From Mesostigma viride (Eukaryota; Streptophyta; Mesostigmatophyceae; Mesostigmatales; Mesostigmataceae): a stretch of DNA of 64,000 bases. Below the pieces are notes generated by a model, which did not search any database, was not told the origin of the DNA, and saw only the letters and a list, made by a program, of their open reading frames with translations. The position numbers were made by a program, and so were the translations under genes. Positions 21,441 to 34,379 of this stretch are shown piece after piece. Position 1 is the first letter of the stretch. Every line of letters begins with the position of its first letter. Location: assembly GCA_009746045.1 (NCBI GenBank), contig RPFO01000041.1, positions 246,001-310,000 on the forward strand, read 5' to 3'.

Positions 21441-21639
21441 AGGCCATTTTCTGTTGCCACAGCTGGTATGATGTCGCCGCCTGGCTGCTACCGGAAGGAA
21501 CCAAACTTAGCTGATACCTCCATGGATTAGTCTAGTTGAACCAAATGCCAGTTTGCACGGTTTAATTTCCAGCTGTGGGTTGCATCACTTGTTTGGCATA
21601 ATTAATCAAATTTTGTAAAACTGAATATGTTATTGCACG

Positions 21640-21808
21640 TAAGCCAGCCATAATTTCAATGCACAAGGTTACACATTTCCATCACCATTCATATTCATCA
21701 TCCTGAACGACTCGAACACGCGGACAAGATAACGGCAGGCTCGAGCTACCATGGTCCGGATTCTCCCGATTTCTGGCCTGCGCTGGTTGTCTCCTTGATG
21801 TTATTGCA
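21640..21808 (-). repeat. Dispersed repeat F, inverted copy
   Basis: The reverse complement reads GGAGACAACCAGCGCAGGCC ... GGTAGCTCGAGCCTGCCGTT, ATCTTGTCCGCGTGTTCGAG, TCGTTCAGGATGA. It continues matching 38941-39060 to ATTATGGCTGGCTTACGTG, the longest match of this family. Confidence 0.75.
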
Positions 21809-21919
21809 GTGTCAGTGGGAAGAAATTCAGCAATTTGTTGCCTATATCAATTTCTTTGGTGTTTATGCATAATATAAGCCTTAATGGGCACCAGCAGTGA
21901 CACAGACGGCACTGGCAAG

Positions 21920-23870
<1,951 letters not shown>

Positions 23871-24153
23871 GCACAGCCGAGCCTAGCTTGAACCTTAATC
23901 GCCTTGTTGGGCTTCATCTCATGGGCGTTCTTCGTTAGATTGTGACATTGGTATTGTAACGACTAAAAAGTAACGTAGTGGAGCTGCCGTCTTATTTAAC
24001 TTTCATGATTTTTAGTGGAACTGACGATTTATAATTATTATGGTGCATGTCATGACTACAATTTGCATCGTTTTTCTGTGGAAACCACATGTCAAAGCTT
24101 CGTGCACAAGTGGCTAGAAACCATACCTGGCTAGGGGAGGCAGCGTGGGGGCA

Positions 24154-24178
24154 GGGGGGGGGGGGGGGGGGGGGGGGG
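24154..24178. repeat. 25-base G run
   Basis: An uninterrupted G homopolymer at the left edge of the retrotransposon C remnant. Its length may be affected by sequencing error. Confidence 0.9.
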
Positions 24179-24337
24179 CGACACTTAACTTTGGGGAACA
24201 CTTGAGGGGAGGTACGTGATATTATTCCATTGATCTCACACAAAGTTGGAATACTGGCTGTCAAGTGAGCAAACTCTTGGCCAACTGAGCAAACTCCTGG
24301 CCACCAACTCTTATGTCTATGACCCGCAGCGGCCAGT

Positions 24338-26410
24338 CTAACTTTGTGATGGCCCCAGGCCCCTGCATGGTGCCCCGTTTGCCGCTGCCGGCGAGCTCTC
24401 CTTGTGGAACATGACCAACTGCCCGGCCTCAAAAGCGCTAGACAAATCAGGCAGTGTGGCATCCTTGAGCCGCAGCTTGGCGGCGGTATCCTGTAGATGC
24501 TGTTGGTATGCCTCTACTACCTCGGGTGAGTAGGTGCCCGCTGACAGCCCCCGAGGCGTGACTAGCCCAAAGCCCTTGACATCGAGCACGTGCCTATGGT
24601 TGCACACATGCATGAGCTCCTTGCACCACGCCGTCTTGACCGCGTAGGATTTGCCATGTGGGTTATCCTGTCGCTTGGCTGCCACAGTCTTGACATAGCT
24701 TACAGTGCGATCTATCATGCCCATATTGCCGTGATCCTCACGCCCCACGATGACCACAGCCTTGATCCCCGGCAAACCTTGCACACAGCGGAACTGCTGG
24801 TCTAGCATGAGCTCCACTACGGGATGAAAGAAAGCCAGGCTGATCTTGATAGCCCTGTGCAGGTCAGCCTCATACATGTGGGGCAGCGGCTCAATGTAGG
24901 TGACCTTGCTGAACCTATCCTTGACTATGAAATAGGTGTCCCCCCCTTCCATGTGCATGACATCCCCCACAAGGTACCCTCGCTCCAAGGGTGGAGTCTT
25001 GGCATGCCGCCTACGCGACTTCTTCCTGATCTTGATGCAGGCAGGACACTGAGCACGCACATTCTTCAGCTCGTTGTATAAAGGTGCCCCTAACATGTGT
25101 GCCCCCTCTACCTCGGCTTGGGCCTCATGCCCGTATGCACGGTGCATCTGGTATGCTAACAGTTTCAGGGTGACAGCCTGAGGTGCAGTGGCATTGTCAG
25201 GATTCTCAACAGGTGGGGTGACTACTGGGGTAGTGACATTGGCTAACTGGGCAGCTTCAGAGGCTGCACGAAAGGCCGCCCGTGTGAGCACCTTGCCAAT
25301 GTGAAGATCCACACTAGGGTGGTGTGTACCGAGAACATCTGCCCGCCCAGCATTCTCTTGCACTGTCACAACATTCCTCATAGGCCCAACCGCCCCAGTA
25401 TCTAGCTGGGGTGCTGCAGTAGTGCTTGGTCGCTCGGCGTTGTACACACCCGACCTAGAAGACACCACATTGCTTAGGTCACGCATTGTAGACCCGTGCT
25501 CAGGAAGCACGTGATCCTGGCGCGACAGAGCCAGAGCAGCATCAACGGATTGCGTGAGCACATCACGGAATGAGACAGAGGATGCAGTCACGTTGCTTTT
25601 AGGAACGACGTCAGGCTCTACGACGGCCCGGTTCAGCGTGACGCATTGAGCAAAAGAAGGGGTATCGAGCGTGCTCTCACCTGACTTTCGTGCTGCCCGT
25701 CGCTCTGCCCACTCCTCGCGTGTGCCGTGGACGACGATGCGCTTGGCCTTGCACGCCTCCACGCTGTGACCACGCAGAACGTCGTGGCACTTGCGGCAAA
25801 GGTTGTCCTCGAGCTCCAGGTCCGGGCGAACTCGGCAGTCATCCCGGACATGGCGACGTCCGAAGCAGCGCTCACAGCGTTGCTTGCGGTCAGTAGACGC
25901 CCCCTGCTGCCGCTTGGCCGGGGGATTATCACCCTGCTTGGCGTCGCCACCATGCCCGCGCTTGCGCCCTCGCTGGCCCCCGTTGTTGCCGTGGCCGACG
26001 ACCTTTTTCAGGATGGCCGTAAGCTCCGACCGCGTAATTGGAGCCTCTGCGCCTGAAGAAGAAGACGCGCCGGTATCCACCTTGCGCAGGGATGGCAGAG
26101 CGGCCGAGGCAGTCGGCTTGGACTGCGCACTCTTGAAGCATGAGATCAAATACAGCATGCCCTCGTCGAAACTGACAGCACTCTTCTTTTTGAGTTCCGT
26201 CGCTATGGTCAGATGCACATCCGACGACAGGTCGCATTTCTTGAGAAATCGATTGCACAGGAATATGGGCTTGAGAGTATCTAGCAGCTTGTGCTTGTGC
26301 ACGAAGACCTGGAAATCACGTGCAGCCCCGGGCAAATTTGCCTTATTAACTGCATAGCCCTCGAAATCGTTGAAGGCTTGCTCGTCGGCCTCTTCCTTAG
26401 ACCGCGACAA
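24338..26410 (-). pseudogene. gag-int: Retrotransposon C: Gag-integrase polyprotein
   Basis: A 690-codon minus-strand frame. Residues 1-110 are Gag-like helices. Two zinc-knuckle-like motifs follow (CERCFGRRHVRDDC and CRKCHDVLRGHSVEAC, about residues 178-218), then a Ser/Thr-rich linker. An integrase begins with an HHCC-like segment (HRAYGHEAQAEVEGAH, then CPACIKIRKKSRRR) and a catalytic core: GDVMHMEGGDTYFIVKDRF with the first Asp, VVELMLDQQFRC with the second, and GMIDRTVSYVK where Glu is expected. The third acidic residue is Asp, a likely inactivating change. No protease precedes integrase, as in the other Copia-type element here. The frame breaks near 24360; a C-terminal piece continues in another frame to about 24240. 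Confidence 0.8.
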
Positions 26411-26532
26411 GTGGGCATCTAGACCGTTGTAAAAAACTTCCCAGGTATGTTTGTTGTCGTCCGCAATGCGAACTAGATTGGCAATGTTTGGGTGCTTTGT
26501 TGTACTGCAGAATACTGCACGGAACTTGCCAA

Positions 26533-26853
26533 TCAGCTCCGAATCTTTGTCCGCGCGTCCATCGCGCAGACGCTTGAGAGCAGCCAGAAAATCTGCTGCG
26601 TCGTCCGCCGTATAGTCGGCTGAGGTAGATCAGCGGGCACCTCGACCGTTTGCTTCAGAGGGCCGCGATTCAGTGCATCGTCAGCAGCAAGCATCAAATG
26701 CTTGAACTGCTTGGCCAGTTCAGGTTGCGCCACGAGGGTTTGCATCAACCTCGTGGCCTCGTCCGCACTAAAGCGTGGCAGGACGGTCCCTGCGGCCTCG
26801 CCACTTGGCGTATCTGTGTGTTCGCCCGTGCGGCTCCGTGTACCGGAAGCCAT
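26533..26853 (-). pseudogene. gag: Retrotransposon C: N-terminal Gag
   Basis: This frame starts at ATG 26851-26853 (MASGTRSRTGEHTDTPSGEA) and reads about 85 residues of Gag-like sequence (RFSADEATRLMQTLVAQPEL, AKQFKHLMLAADDALN) before a frameshift near 26600. The protein then continues in the frame of the 24338-26410 segment (for example KRLRDGRADKDSELIGKFRA). It is the natural start of the polyprotein: no similar coding extends upstream, and a leader with a tRNA-like A-box lies just 5'. Confidence 0.65.
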
Positions 26854-26886
26854 CGGGATTTTTATGAATACAAGTTAAAGCCCCGA

Positions 26887-26898
26887 CCGGCTGAGCTA
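26887..26898 (-). promoter_or_regulatory. tRNA A-box-like motif in retrotransposon C leader
   Basis: On the minus strand TAGCTCAGCCGG fits the Pol III A-box (TRGCNNAGYNGG), within GACCGCCATAGCTCAGCCGG and TCGGGGCTTTAAC, like a 5' half tRNA. No B-box follows. It could be a relic of tRNA capture or chance. Confidence 0.3.
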
Positions 26899-26942
26899 TG
26901 GCGGTCGGTCACGTTGAGCTTGGGATAAGGTGAACACAGAGA

Positions 26943-28294
26943 CAGTGACTGGCCATACGCCGTATTATACGCCGTATTTAGCGTATTATGCGCGATACGC
27001 AAGCGGCGCGTACGAAAATGGGGTACTTTCATACGCAACGCGTATTTTTGCGCATTTTTGCGTATTTTCGCGTATTTTTGGCATATTTTTGGCTTACGAG
27101 GTGGGTGCATTTGCTTGCCTAGACTGCGGCGCGCCGACCTGTAGTAGGAACAAATAATTGCGTGATGAGCTAGCTAGTGTATAGTGCACAAAAGCTAAAA
27201 GCGCGTTCATTGTGACTTGTGAAGGCGGGAAGGTGAGGGCGGGAAGGCTGAAGATTCATCATCAAGAAGGTGATAAGCAACAGTATACATGTATTTGGAA
27301 TAAACGTACACCTATTTATCTGGATCAAGAAGGTGATAAGGTGTGCCAGCAACGTCGTGGTCGTCTGGCACTTATATCGTAGCATATCGACATCCAGGCA
27401 TGGCTGACACGAATGAGTCAATGGAACACGATGATGATGTGCGGCCCGATGAAGAAGAGGCCGCATCCGAAACTGTCTGGACATACATTAGCAAAGAGCG
27501 CATCCTCAAGAATGGGCAGCAGACAAATAACTACTACATGGATGATGGAGTACTCCGTTACAGGCTGCTGGTCGAGCAGGCGGAGAAGGAAAGCAATACC
27601 AGGAAGAGGAAGGCGACTAGTGACGCCAAGAAGCAGGCTGATGTGCGGGCGGCACTTAAAGACAGGCTTGCAGACGTTGTAGAAACCGACGCCTTTAACT
27701 GGGTGTCCGCTCATGCCAGCAACACCTCGGGGCGCGCTGCTGGGCGGCTGGGCCAAGCGGATCATCAAAGGGCCAATCCACCGACGGTAATTTGCCCGCA
27801 CCTTATGGGCTCAGCAAAGAGCAGCTGGACGAGGAGCTGTGCGAGGCATTCATTTGCGCCTTTCAATGCCATCGACGCCCTTCAATGTCATCGACACCTC
27901 GGGGCAATGTGTAGTGCATGCATATCTTGAGTTCTACAAATTTATTATCCTTTCCAGTGAGTTGTGCATTGATACTGGTATGATACTTAGTTGCATGTTG
28001 TCTCGATTTTGAAGAGAAACTATCAAGTTAGACCGTTAGAAACTATGCTTGTATTTAGGTAGTGATGGCAATGCCAAGGTCATGCTATATATGTCATGTA
28101 TAGGCAAAAGGTATGGAAAAACACCAGCAGACTATGCTTGGTTGCTCAGAATGTTGAAAACCCCTCAAAATCATGCCAAAAAAGGGGTTTTCAACGGTTA
28201 GCGTACGATCAGCGTATAATACATTATACACCGCGTATTATACATTATACACCTGGGGCCGCGTACGACGCGTATCGCGTATGGCCAGTCACTG
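26943..28294 (+). mobile_element. hAT-like element with 8-bp target duplication
   Basis: The ends CAGTGACTGGCCATACGC (26943) and its reverse complement (ending 28294) are flanked by CACAGAGA on both sides (26935-26942 and 28295-28302). CAGTG-type ends and 8-bp duplications are hallmarks of hAT transposons. Subterminal regions are rich in CGTATTAT / GCGTAT repeats. At 1352 bp with no catalytic domain it is non-autonomous. It was inserted in the leader/LTR of retrotransposon C. Confidence 0.9.
27400..27930 (+). CDS. hAT-like element ORF, no catalytic domain
   Basis: This begins at ATG 27400 (MADTNESMEHDDDVRPDEEE) and encodes about 176 residues: an acidic start, SETVWTYISKERILKNGQQT, a Lys/Arg-rich central helix (EKESNTRKRKATSDAKKQAD) and FNWVSAHASNTSG. 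The copy at 14020-14319 shares the first 45 residues, which supports this start. There is no hAT dimerisation domain or DDE triad, so any transposase remnant is N-terminal only. The tail after about residue 120 is probably out of frame. Nuclear or DNA-binding function is inferred only from the basic segment. Confidence 0.45.
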   Translation: MADTNESMEHDDDVRPDEEEAASETVWTYISKERILKNGQQTNNYYMDDGVLRYRLLVEQAEKESNTRKRKATSDAKKQADVRAALKDRLADVVETDAFNWVSAHASNTSGRAAGRLGQADHQRANPPTVICPHLMGSAKSSWTRSCARHSFAPFNAIDALQCHRHLGAMCSACIS

Positions 28295-28302
28295 CACAGA
28301 GA

Positions 28303-28794
28303 ACTGCTGTCGGAGCTGGCCAACCACTGGTTGATGTCTTTTAGCCAGCAAAGCCTATCCGGTTAGCCGTAACCGTGGGACAAGCTAGCTGTCCGTACCG
28401 ACCCGGATAAGGCCCCGGACTGGGGCCTAGATGGCGCCGGCCCTAGGCGCCGCCCTTAGACCGGTCGACCGCATCGGACCGCCGGATTATAGCCGGCGGC
28501 TTAGCGGACGCTAGCGGAAGGCGTGCGGACGGACATGGGGAACTTAGAGCCAGATCCTAGGGCTCTAGAGTTACTCAACTTACCCTTGGTCTCGAACTTC
28601 TTGGTCTCCTGGACGATCCAACGGAGTTATGTTCCTAATTAATTAATTAATCATGCCCGGAGCTACCCAATAAAAGTCTGCACAAATCTCGGTTTAGCCG
28701 AGAGTCTGGGCGTTCGGAATGAATAAACATGTGTTAAGAAGTCGAAACACTATGGAAATACCAAGCATGGTGCCGCAGCAGACCCGAGTCTTGC
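28303..28794. other. Probable retrotransposon C leader/LTR sequence, no gene
   Basis: This GC-rich sequence continues beyond the hAT-like insertion. It includes a hairpin CCGCCGGATTATAGCCGGCGG near 28480 and CCCAATAAAAG near 28668. LTR limits cannot be set. Confidence 0.35.
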
Positions 28795-29229
28795 CGTAAT
28801 AATATTAATTAATTAATTAATTAATTAAACACGTGCTCCCGTTGGGGAGTCACGGAGCACCGAAGTGCTTGTAATCCCCGTGTGTGCACTACAGGAGAAA
28901 GGGCAGAGACCCCCAGCCTCCTTCATGCCAAAGGCATGCCACAGCTGCGATCGGGCGCGCTAGCTAAATGGACAGGCTAACGATCCGGCAAACTGTGGGT
29001 GCAATAAGACCCATGTAAGCGTGGCATAACAAGTATAGTGTGGGCAAGCAATCTGAACATAGCCAGGGCATAGCATGGCTGTACTAGGACTAGGCTAAGG
29101 CTATGGCTGGTTGTGTACCGTGCGTTGGCGGCACGTGACTAGGTATGTGGCACAGCTAGGCAAACATTCAGGGCATGGCTGCCGTAGCGGCAGTGACTCC
29201 AATGGTTACAAGCTAGGGCTATGGCTATT

Positions 29230-29523
29230 CTAGCCCGCTGGGGGCGTCCACATCTTGTGGTTGATCATCAGGTCCCCGCCCCGCCTCCAGTACACCTTGG
29301 GCTTCTGGGGGTCCTGCTTATGGCGGAGGTATTCCGGCCACAGGTCGCTTCGCTGCTGTTGCTGAGCGGGGGTCAGGTCGTCATCCAGCGTCCAGGTGAG
29401 GTCGTGCAACCTCTTGCGACGAGAGAGGAACCGCTGCTTATCCTCAGGGGAGGGGAAGGTGAGCAGGACTGGTGGGTGCCGGAGCCGCCTTGTCCCCTGA
29501 GTGGGGAAGGCGGTGGCACCCAC
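29230..29523 (-). pseudogene. LINE-type ORF1p, C-terminal part (copy 1)
   Basis: About 97 residues ending at the stop near 29230. They cover the end of an RRM-like domain (VLLTFPSPEDKQRFLSRRKR) and the typical ORF1p C-terminal domain: HDLTWTLDDDLTPAQQQQRS, DLWPEYLRHKQDPQKPKVYW and GGDLMINHKMW. In L1-type ORF1p these regions bind RNA and act as a nucleic-acid chaperone in the RNP. The N-terminal half lies beyond element B at 36290-37288. The intact-order copy at 37664-38527 shows that nothing else is missing between them. Confidence 0.85.
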
Positions 29524-29739
29524 GCAGTTCTACCTCACCTACCAGGCCCATGAGCCGGGGTAAGAAGCTGGTTCTTGAGCTCGTCAGCAAGAGAGGTTGA
29601 CGTCTCACCTGGCTTCTCCCTAAGCACACCTGGAATTGTACTACATTTTTCAAATTGTACTTCAGTTTTGAAAGTTGCATTTTCATGCATTTAAAGTTTC
29701 AACTAAAGTCTTTGAGGAAAAAAAAGTTCGTCGGCGGCC

Positions 29740-30456
29740 GGCACACCGGCACACCGGCACACCGGCACACCGGCACACCTCAAATTGCATGTATGCACAC
29801 ACCTTTGCACATGCAATTGTTATCCATGGGATTTATGTAGGTGGATGGGTCATGCAAGGGTTACCTAGATGCTCATGACACCGTGGCACCGTGGCATCGT
29901 GCCACCGTGCCACCGTGCCACCGTGCCACCTCAAAAGTTGCATATAAACACACATATTTGCACATACAATGGTTATCCATTGGGATTTATCAAGGGTAAT
30001 GGGTCATGCAAGGGTTACCTAGACATGCTCATGACACCGTTGCATCGTGGCATCGTGCCACCGTGCCACCGGCACACCGGCACACCGGCACACCGGCACA
30101 CCGGCACACCGGCACACCGTTGCACCTCAAATTGCATATAAACACACACCTTTGCACATGCAATTGTTATCCATGGGTTTTATGTAGGTGGATGGGTCAT
30201 GCAAGGGTTACCTAGATGCTCATGACGTACACCATGGCACCGTGGCATCGTGCCACCGTGCCACCGTGCCACTGTGCCACCTCAAAAGTTGCATATAAAC
30301 ACACATATTTGCACATACAATGGTTATCCATTGGGATTTATCAAGGGTAATGGGTCATGCAAGGGTTACCTAGACATGCTCATGACACCGTGCCACCGTG
30401 CCACCGTGCCACCGTGCCACCGTGCCACCGCGCCACCGTGCCACCGTGCCACCTCC
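29740..30456 (+). repeat. Element B left subterminal 9-bp repeats
   Basis: Clusters of GGCACACCG (29740-29778, 30066-30120) and GCCACCGTG (29900-29930, 30255-30280, 30386-30452) occur in a ~175-bp larger unit with GGTTATCCATTGGGATTTAT and GGGTCATGCAAGGGTTACCT. GGCACACC also occurs in the terminal inverted repeat itself (GCACACCTGG). The right end carries the inverse. Confidence 0.9.
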
Positions 30457-30458
30457 AC

Positions 30459-30644
30459 AACGGTATGAAAGTGCCAAAAAATGCCCTTATAAGCCCTACA
30501 TGGAGCAAATTGAGTCCAAACATGCTAGATATTGGTAGGCAGCATGTCCAGGACACCAGTAGAAGGAATTTGACTTTCCAGAATTTTCCGACATCGGTTG
30601 GTCTATTTTTGGCATGTCTATTTTTAGCAACTTTCCAGATTTTA
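30459..30644. repeat. Block shared with element A (inverted)
   Basis: Reverse complement of 9883-10068 with about four mismatches by eye. It starts right after the last GCCACC unit, where in A the transposase ORF would begin. Confidence 0.85.
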
Positions 30645-32560
30645 AGGGGAGGGTCCCATGGAATTGTATCAAAACTGAAGCCCCCTAATAACTACAGAAA
30701 TGCAACTGACAACCACTGAATGATGTTTGGGGACCATAAACATGATGTTTGGGCATGCATACCACCACTTGTTGGGGGTACTACCCGCAGCCATACACCG
30801 GCTATGAGCTAAAAATAGAAAAAAACGCTGTCCGGGGCACATCTTGCCCAGACCAGTGGGAGAACCAGTTGCATGAAAAAAGTAATACCCATATAAAAAT
30901 GTCATGGGACATGGTTTCTACCTAATTGGATCAACAAAATCAGCACATCCCTTTGAGTTATTAATTTTTGGGCCAAAAATACGCTTTTTTAGGCGGGGCG
31001 CCCCCATACACACTCATAACACATCAATTAGGCCTAAAAAGTAATAGTCGAATTCTGTCATGACCATAGAAGGCACTACCAAAGTTTGGTGGCATTCTGA
31101 GCTCAGCTGTAGCAGTTATTAATTTTGGCAGTTGGCCACCTGTGCAGACGCTAAGGAAGGCATTAGTGAGTATTAAGGCACACTAACACTTCCTATGCCA
31201 TCCAAAAGGCTCCTGACCATGCCCAATTCGACCACAATGTACAAGGAGGTGGCTGGGCACGTCATGTGCCCTTGCCTTACCTTGACACGGGCAACCTGTT
31301 GCGTGTGTGCACAACAATGAGGCAGGTAGCTCTACATGCCTAGCCGACACTTCTAAAGCATATTCCAGGTTTATGGTGTGGGCATCATCCCAAAACCAAG
31401 CTCAAACACACCCTAGAAAGCCATATCCACTAATTGCCCAACAAGGGTAACAACAGACAGTCCACAGAGAAAGCAGAATTGTCATACATGCTGATTGCCA
31501 AGGCTTCTCACCATGGTTACCTTGCCTTGCCAGCATATGAATTAGGGCTCTCCCATTTTAGTGGGAGAAAGGCCGACAAGACAACCATAACCCCTACCTA
31601 CGTGCAGTTCCACCCATGCAGTATGCCCCTCAGAAAAACCACTGCCACCTTTCTTTCCAGCGCAATTGTTTGGCAAGAAAGAAACTCAAGCTTGTGAGCC
31701 TCTAACCACAATGAAGCCTCTGCTAAGAAAGGCCGCGTCAATATTCACACAAAACTGAGTGCTGTTAGCAATCTCCTTCCAAGAAACCACTCAGCAAATC
31801 CCTGACAACTTGACGATATGCCACGGTCGCGCTTTGACACGTCCCAGCCATGCAACGTACATAAAAACCACTGAAAGGTGCCAGGAATCTGGCGATGCGC
31901 AGCACGGAATGGCATTATACCTGGCGCTAACTGCACGGAAAAAAGCCGAAAACTTGCGTTGATAACCCATCAAGGAAGCGAAACATTCATAGGGTCACGT
32001 TGATCACACGATCGTACCATTACCGGCATTGTCCTTCGCCCAGCGGCGCAAGAAAGAACAACCTTCCATGGAATAATAAGACGCGCATCCCGCGAGCCTG
32101 GAGAGTGTCTTACCGATCATGACGGAAATCTTGCCGAAACCCAGCAAATTTTTTAAATCTTTACCAATAACAATTTAAACGCATCCTTGACGCTAGGTAA
32201 AGCCCATAAAACCTGACAATCACCGCCGCCAGCGTGCATTCTAATTTATTCCTCTCGACGAAAACATCAGATTGGACCCCCGTGGCGATGGTCATCAATA
32301 AAATCATCGACACTGCAAAAAACGCGAACTCCGCTACGAAGTAGTATCATTTACTCATCGTCTTTAAGATTCGCTCAGTTTCTCTGCATTCCGCGAGCTA
32401 TCTTTTTCTACTCTGCCTGAAAGCACGTCGCCATGGCCAGCTCCGGTAGGGGTGCGCGCACCGTGCACCACTTTTTCACGGTACGGACGGGTACCGCGAA
32501 TTTTTCGGCGCCAAAAATATTCGCGCCGGGACCGTCCCCTTAATATAAACAAATCCTCAT
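30645..32560. other. Element B interior, no gene recognised
   Basis: Only short frames. A palindrome GCGAATTTTTCGGCGCCAAA, AATATTCGCG lies at 32498-32526. A minus-strand frame at 32364-32552 has no recognised domain. Confidence 0.4.
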
Positions 32561-32569
32561 AATCGCTTC

Positions 32570-33055
32570 CATCGCTGGTGCTTCCATCGCTGGTTCATTA
32601 TCCCCTACATGTAAAGACCATCGGGCATTCTGGAGTACAATTTGGTGGTGTGCCGGTGTGCCGGTGTGCCGGTGTGCCGGTGTGCCGGTGTGCCGGCCAG
32701 TGATTGGCCCGTTGCTGATTTGCTGACATGCAGCCTAATAAAAATTGGCCGCAAATTCGTCCGGTCGCACGTGGGCACAAGATTTGCGGCCAATTTTTAC
32801 TAGGCTGCATATCAGAAAATCAGCAACGGGCCAATCACTGGCCGGCACACCGGCACACCGGCACACCGGCACACCGGCACACCGGCACACCGGCACACCG
32901 TGCCACCACCAAATTGTACTCCACCGGTGTGCGGCGTGGGACACAACAACAACAACAACAATGGCGGCGTGCCACCACCATTAATTTTGTACTCCGTGCC
33001 ACCACCATTTGGTCTTTACATGTAGGGGATATCGGAAAGCACCAGCGATGGAAAA
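32570..33055. repeat. Long inverted duplication around the element B small-ORF promoter
   Basis: The left arm has CCATCGCTGGTGCTTCC, CCCCTACATGTAAAGACCA, GAGTACAATTTGGTGGTG, GTGCCGG repeats, CCAGTGATTGGCCCGTTGCT, GCAGCCTAATAAAAATTGGC. It is mirrored at 32776-33055 in reverse order. The centre is near 32757-32783. The right arm has extra sequence (an ACAACAACAA run). The right arm leads into the small ORF at 33048. Confidence 0.85.
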
Positions 33056-33293
33056 GGACGCAGTAGCCCCACCAGACACAATGGATCCCGGCCATGAACC
33101 ACCGGGGCAAGAGAACCAGACAAAGGATACAGGCCCTGTATCCGTGACAGGTGTAGATGATGAAGAAAGGAAGAAAATGCAAGCGGCCGTGTATCACAGG
33201 GGCGCAGTGAATGAACTTGAGAGAATACTTGCCTCTGGTGCTTCGGATGATGAAGCCGACCGTGTCACTGGGAAATCTGAGGTAAATTTATGA
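33048..33293 (+). CDS. Element B small acidic protein, related to that of element A
   Basis: This starts at ATG 33048 (MEKDAVAPPDTMDPGHEPPG) and encodes 81 residues; an in-frame ATG at 33009 is also possible. After an acidic, Pro/Gly-rich N-terminus comes AAVYHRGAVNELERILASGA and then SDDEADRVTGKSEVN. The segment matches VYVRGALNELNRINAASDGG of the element A protein at the same site and strand relative to the ends. Upstream sequence (TGATTGGCCCGTTG) is also shared. GAGGTAAAT follows KSE, so a splice donor at the point where similarity ends is possible (inference). Role unknown. Confidence 0.55.
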   Translation: MEKDAVAPPDTMDPGHEPPGQENQTKDTGPVSVTGVDDEERKKMQAAVYHRGAVNELERILASGASDDEADRVTGKSEVNL

Positions 33294-33660
33294 CAGGGGA
33301 AATCCGGCTGTTATTTTACTAAAGGTATATTACAATAAGTGCAGTTCTTGGCGTTTGGAATCATGACATTGCTTGTGCTATTGCTCTTGAATTGCATTTT
33401 ACCAAAGGAATATTACAATAAGTGCAGTTCTTGGCGTTTGGAATCATGACATTGCTTGTGCTATTGCTCCTGAATTTAAGTGCCCGCACCCCGCCGGCGC
33501 ACCCCGGCGAACAAGACAAAGCGCACCGTTACCCCCCTAGGCCCATCGCTGCCGTCGCCGGGCGGCACGTTGGGGAGGCGGCTCCTTCTCCCTTTTCTGG
33601 TGTCTGTTGCATCATTTTGAACCCCTGACCAACGGAGGCATGTTAATGAACGAGTGGATG
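33294..33660. other. Element B interior with a direct duplication
   Basis: AATATTACAATAAGTGCAGT followed by TCTTGGCGTTTGGAATCATG and ACATTGCTTGTGCTATTGCT occurs twice (about 33327 and 33408), an 81-bp tandem duplication. No gene recognised. Confidence 0.6.
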
Positions 33661-33694
33661 CATGCATGAATGAACGGATGCATGAATGATGGGG

Positions 33695-34162
<468 letters not shown>

Positions 34163-34379
34163 GAAGGTGTGCTTTTTATTATGATGATTAGCTAAGTTAC
34201 GTGTGTGTTGTTGATGTACATGTTGACGTTGTATCATGGGCGTGTGCCCCTAAGTCTGCCTTCCTGCAATATCACATAATATATCATCTAGATGTGTTGT
34301 TGGGAACCTGACTATATATCCCAAACTGGAAGGGTTGACATTCAACTATGGGATGAAACCCACGAAAAACAATTACTAG

